From positions 1-9,465 of the forward strand of contig JAKQYG010000131.1 of NCBI GenBank assembly GCA_023356515.1: 9,465 bases of DNA, written 5' to 3'. The position numbers and the translations under genes were made by a program. Under the pieces are notes generated by a model. That model had not been told where the DNA came from. It did not search any database and worked only from the letters and a program-made list of their open reading frames with translations. The DNA comes from Trichodesmium sp. MAG_R04. GTDB lineage: Bacteria; Cyanobacteriota; Cyanobacteriia; Cyanobacteriales; Microcoleaceae. Below are positions 7,044 to 9,465 of this stretch, one piece after another. Within the stretch, counting starts at the first letter, position 1; each line of letters opens with the position of its first letter.

Positions 7044-9465
7044 TTAGTTATCCACACCCTCTATAGGTGCAAAACCTTGTCGTTGTATATTCTCAGTTAT
7101 TGTGCGCGGTTCCAAAAATTGGAGTAAATAATCTGGTCCTCCTGCTTTTGAACCCACCCCAGACAACTTAAACCCACCAAAGGGTTGTCGGGAAACGATC
7201 GCTCCGGTAATTCCGCGATTAATATATAAATTTCCCACCTCAAATTCTGCTTTTGCTCGTTCAATATGAGAAGGAGTACGGGAATATAACCCACCAGTTA
7301 AAGCAAAATTTGTACCATTAGCAATTTCTAAAGCTTCAGTAAAATTCTGTGCTTTTATTACTGCTAACACTGGACCAAATATTTCTACTTGAGCAATAGT
7401 CGCACTCGGCGATACATCCTTAAATACGACTGGGCCAACAAAATAACCATTCTCTGGCACACTCATCTCAATAGCAATCTCTGCTTCCTGTTTACCTTTA
7501 ACAATATATTCTTTAATCCGCTTTTGTGCCTTATCATCAATTACCGGACCAACCTGGGTACTAGGTTTCTCAGCATCTCCTATGTTAAGCGATCGCGTAG
7601 CCTCCACCAAACGATTCACAAAACTATCATAAATTGGAGCTAATACTACAACCCGCGAACAAGCGGAACATTTCTGTCCACTATATCCAAAAGCAGAATA
7701 TACAACACCAGCAACAGCTTGGTCAAGATCTGCACTTTCATCGACAATAATCGCATTTTTACCTCCCATTTCAGCAATAACTCGCTTCAGGTGTTTTTGT
7801 CCTGGCCGCAAAATTGCAGCTTGAGCATAAATATGACAACCTACTTCCTGAGAACCAGTAAAAGTAATACTATTAACATCTGGGTGTTTCACCATAAAAT
7901 CACCAACTGTGGAACCCTTGCCTGGAACAAATTGAAATACCCCTTTAGGAAAACCAGCTTCTACCAAAATTTCAGCAATCTTGGCAGCAATAACTGATGA
8001 TACTTCTGCTGGTTTTAACAACGTACAGTTACCAGTTACCAGAGATGAAACTGTCATTCCTGTAGGAATAGCTAGAGGAAAATTCCAAGGAGAAATTACT
8101 AAAGAAATACCACGAGGTTGATAAGAATAACGGTCAGTTTCTCCAGCGATATCATATCTATAACCCTGCTCTAACCTTTCCATTTCATCAGCATAATAAT
8201 AACAAAAATCTATGGCTTCAGAAACTTCTCCATTACATTGGTGAAAGGGTTTTCCAACTTCTAACACCATCCATGCTACCAGCTCGTGACGAGATTTTTC
8301 CATTAACTTAGCAGCTTTGCGTAATATCCCTGTCCGTTCTCGAACTGGTGTGTTCTTCCAACCGGAAAATGCTGCTTTTGCTGCTTGAATTGCCTCCTCT
8401 GCTTGTTCTACTGATACTAAACCTATTTTGCCAACAACCTCTTTGGGGTTTGATGGGTTGATAGAATTAACGATTTGTGCAGTATTTATATATTCACCAT
8501 TGATAATTGGCAGATAGGTTTTTCCCAGCTGTAGTCGCACTTGCTCAATAGCTTCTAGAACTTTTTGCCGTTGTTGGGCATTAGCATAGTCGCTATCGGC
8601 AGCATTGGGAAAAACTGGTTTGATGATATCATGAATTGTAGTTTTGCCTTTGGTAGTAGGTGCTGCTAATAATTCTTCTAAAGGTCGGTTTTCTAAACTT
8701 TGTTTGAGGAATGAACTGTTAGCAGTATTTTCTAATAGACGACGAATTAAATATGCCATTCCTGGTAATAGCTTGCCGTAAGGGGAATAAACTCGGAGGC
8801 GATAACCTTTGTCTACTAATGCTTTAGCTATTTCATCGCCCATACCATAGAGAACCTGCATTTCGAAGCACCGCCGAGGAACTTTTAGAGTTTCAGCAAT
8901 AGCGATCGCTCTAGCCTGAGAACGAACATTATGACTACCAATAGCTGAGTAAATATATTGGTGATTTTCTAGCATCATCTGAGTCAGCTTTTCAAAGTTG
9001 GCATCAGTTTCAGGTTTATGGTTAAATACTGGTTGTGGCCAGTCGTTTTGTAAAGCTTTGATGGTTTCCTGATCCCAATATGCTCCTTTGACAAGTCGAA
9101 CAGTAACGGGGCAACCTCGAATTTTTGCCCAGTCAATAATACCTTGCACATCTTTTTCACTATCCCGCAAATATGCTTGAATTGTTACACCAATATCGGT
9201 GCGCTCACGAAACTCTTCTTCCATTAATAATTCTTTGAGAATAGCAAGAGTCAGGTCTTTATAGGTGTATTGTTCCATGTCAAAGTGAACTGCTACACCG
9301 AGTTCTTTAGCTCGTCTCAGTAGGGTACGGATACGACTATTTACTTTTTGCTGACTACCTTTGACATCAAGGGGGTCAAACTGGGAATAAAATGCTGTAA
9401 GTTTTACGGATACTTGTACTCGTGGTAGTTGTTCCCCTTCTGCTTCATCAATTCCCCAAATAGAT
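7044..9465 (-). CDS. putA: Bifunctional proline dehydrogenase / L-glutamate gamma-semialdehyde dehydrogenase (N-terminus cut by window edge)
   Basis: Oxidises proline to pyrroline-5-carboxylate with FAD, then oxidises glutamate semialdehyde to glutamate with NAD. The frame is open to the right edge (806 codons visible plus TAA at 7044-7046), so the true start is outside; ATG 9278 is internal. Visible residues are numbered from 9464. The proline dehydrogenase barrel shows VSVKLTAFYSQFDP (18-31), AVHFDMEQ (58-65), VRLVKGAYWDQE, RVYSPYGKLLPG and YLIRRLLENTANSSFL with the substrate-binding Arg pair. A linker leads to an aldehyde dehydrogenase from about residue 320, with ISPWNFPLAIPTG, TFTGSQEVG, EMGGKNA (general-base Glu565), GQKCSACSR (nucleophile Cys599), EIFGPVL and QPFGGFKLSGVGSKAGGPDY. 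All catalytic motifs are intact. The protein ends soon after the dehydrogenase domain, so no long C-terminal extension is present; whether an N-terminal DNA-binding domain exists cannot be seen. It converges on the glycosyltransferase and shares no operon with it in this window. Confidence 0.95.
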   Translation of the reverse strand, partial: SIWGIDEAEGEQLPRVQVSVKLTAFYSQFDPLDVKGSQQKVNSRIRTLLRRAKELGVAVHFDMEQYTYKDLTLAILKELLMEEEFRERTDIGVTIQAYLRDSEKDVQGIIDWAKIRGCPVTVRLVKGAYWDQETIKALQNDWPQPVFNHKPETDANFEKLTQMMLENHQYIYSAIGSHNVRSQARAIAIAETLKVPRRCFEMQVLYGMGDEIAKALVDKGYRLRVYSPYGKLLPGMAYLIRRLLENTANSSFLKQSLENRPLEELLAAPTTKGKTTIHDIIKPVFPNAADSDYANAQQRQKVLEAIEQVRLQLGKTYLPIINGEYINTAQIVNSINPSNPKEVVGKIGLVSVEQAEEAIQAAKAAFSGWKNTPVRERTGILRKAAKLMEKSRHELVAWMVLEVGKPFHQCNGEVSEAIDFCYYYADEMERLEQGYRYDIAGETDRYSYQPRGISLVISPWNFPLAIPTGMTVSSLVTGNCTLLKPAEVSSVIAAKIAEILVEAGFPKGVFQFVPGKGSTVGDFMVKHPDVNSITFTGSQEVGCHIYAQAAILRPGQKHLKRVIAEMGGKNAIIVDESADLDQAVAGVVYSAFGYSGQKCSACSRVVVLAPIYDSFVNRLVEATRSLNIGDAEKPSTQVGPVIDDKAQKRIKEYIVKGKQEAEIAIEMSVPENGYFVGPVVFKDVSPSATIAQVEIFGPVLAVIKAQNFTEALEIANGTNFALTGGLYSRTPSHIERAKAEFEVGNLYINRGITGAIVSRQPFGGFKLSGVGSKAGGPDYLLQFLEPRTITENIQRQGFAPIEGVDN
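7589..7596. repeat. HIP1 palindrome GCGATCGC
   Basis: The highly iterated cyanobacterial octamer, inside the aldehyde dehydrogenase part of putA. It is followed directly by GTAGCCTCC, sharing a 10-mer with the palindromic insertion in the IS relic. The encoded residues (EATRSLNIG) fit the family, so it is not an obvious insertion here. Confidence 0.85.
8902..8909. repeat. HIP1 palindrome GCGATCGC
   Basis: Second perfect HIP1 octamer, inside the proline dehydrogenase part of putA (encoding AIAIAE). A one-base variant, ACGATCGC, lies near 7196. HIP1 abundance is a hallmark of many cyanobacterial genomes and supports the taxonomic call. Confidence 0.85.

Noticed and set aside
7389..7997. Plus-strand ORFs within putA (near 7389-7643 and 7719-7997)
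   Set aside because: Both are antisense to the strongly conserved aldehyde dehydrogenase coding sequence.
9276..9278. ATG at 9278 as the start of putA
   Set aside because: The frame continues upstream to the window edge with conserved proline dehydrogenase sequence (VSVKLTAFYSQFDP), so this Met is internal.

Overview
The window looks like chromosomal DNA from a filamentous, probably heterocystous (Nostocales) cyanobacterium. Four things point that way: the HIP1 octamer GCGATCGC occurs twice inside the proline-catabolism gene; a very large signalling protein of a type common in Nostoc-like genomes fills the left half; the decayed transposase resembles cyanobacterial IS1-family proteins; and the DNA is AT-rich. 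No database search was possible, so all family assignments come from motifs read in translations made by hand.

Layout. (1) Positions 1-5209, minus strand: a giant ORF of at least 1736 codons, cut by the left window edge. It joins a Ser/Thr-kinase-like domain, an AAA/STAND-type ATPase, a long helical (TPR-like) region, a GAF domain, a PAS domain and the start of a class III adenylate/guanylate cyclase domain. (2) Positions 5210-5914: about 700 bp with no intact gene. It is not empty. It holds a 402-bp relic of an IS1-family insertion sequence (5371-5772) with recognisable terminal inverted repeats. The relic contains a transposase pseudogene with three in-frame stops, a short palindromic insertion and a large internal deletion. 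(3) Positions 5915-6919, plus strand: a complete family 2 glycosyltransferase. (4) Positions 6920-7043: a short convergent intergenic region with two inverted repeats, probably terminators. (5) Positions 7044-9465, minus strand: the C-terminal 806 codons of a bifunctional proline dehydrogenase / glutamate-semialdehyde dehydrogenase (PutA type), whose N-terminus lies beyond the right edge.

The three genes do not form an operon: kinase-cyclase and glycosyltransferase are divergent, and glycosyltransferase and putA are convergent. Nothing in the sequence ties them to one pathway. The left gene is a signalling protein whose visible output is probably cyclic-nucleotide synthesis, the middle gene transfers sugar to an unknown acceptor, and the right gene converts proline to glutamate.

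The most interesting items are the domain architecture of the kinase-cyclase protein and the layered decay history of the IS1 relic upstream of it. I found no RNA gene, CRISPR array or clearly undescribed multi-gene system.
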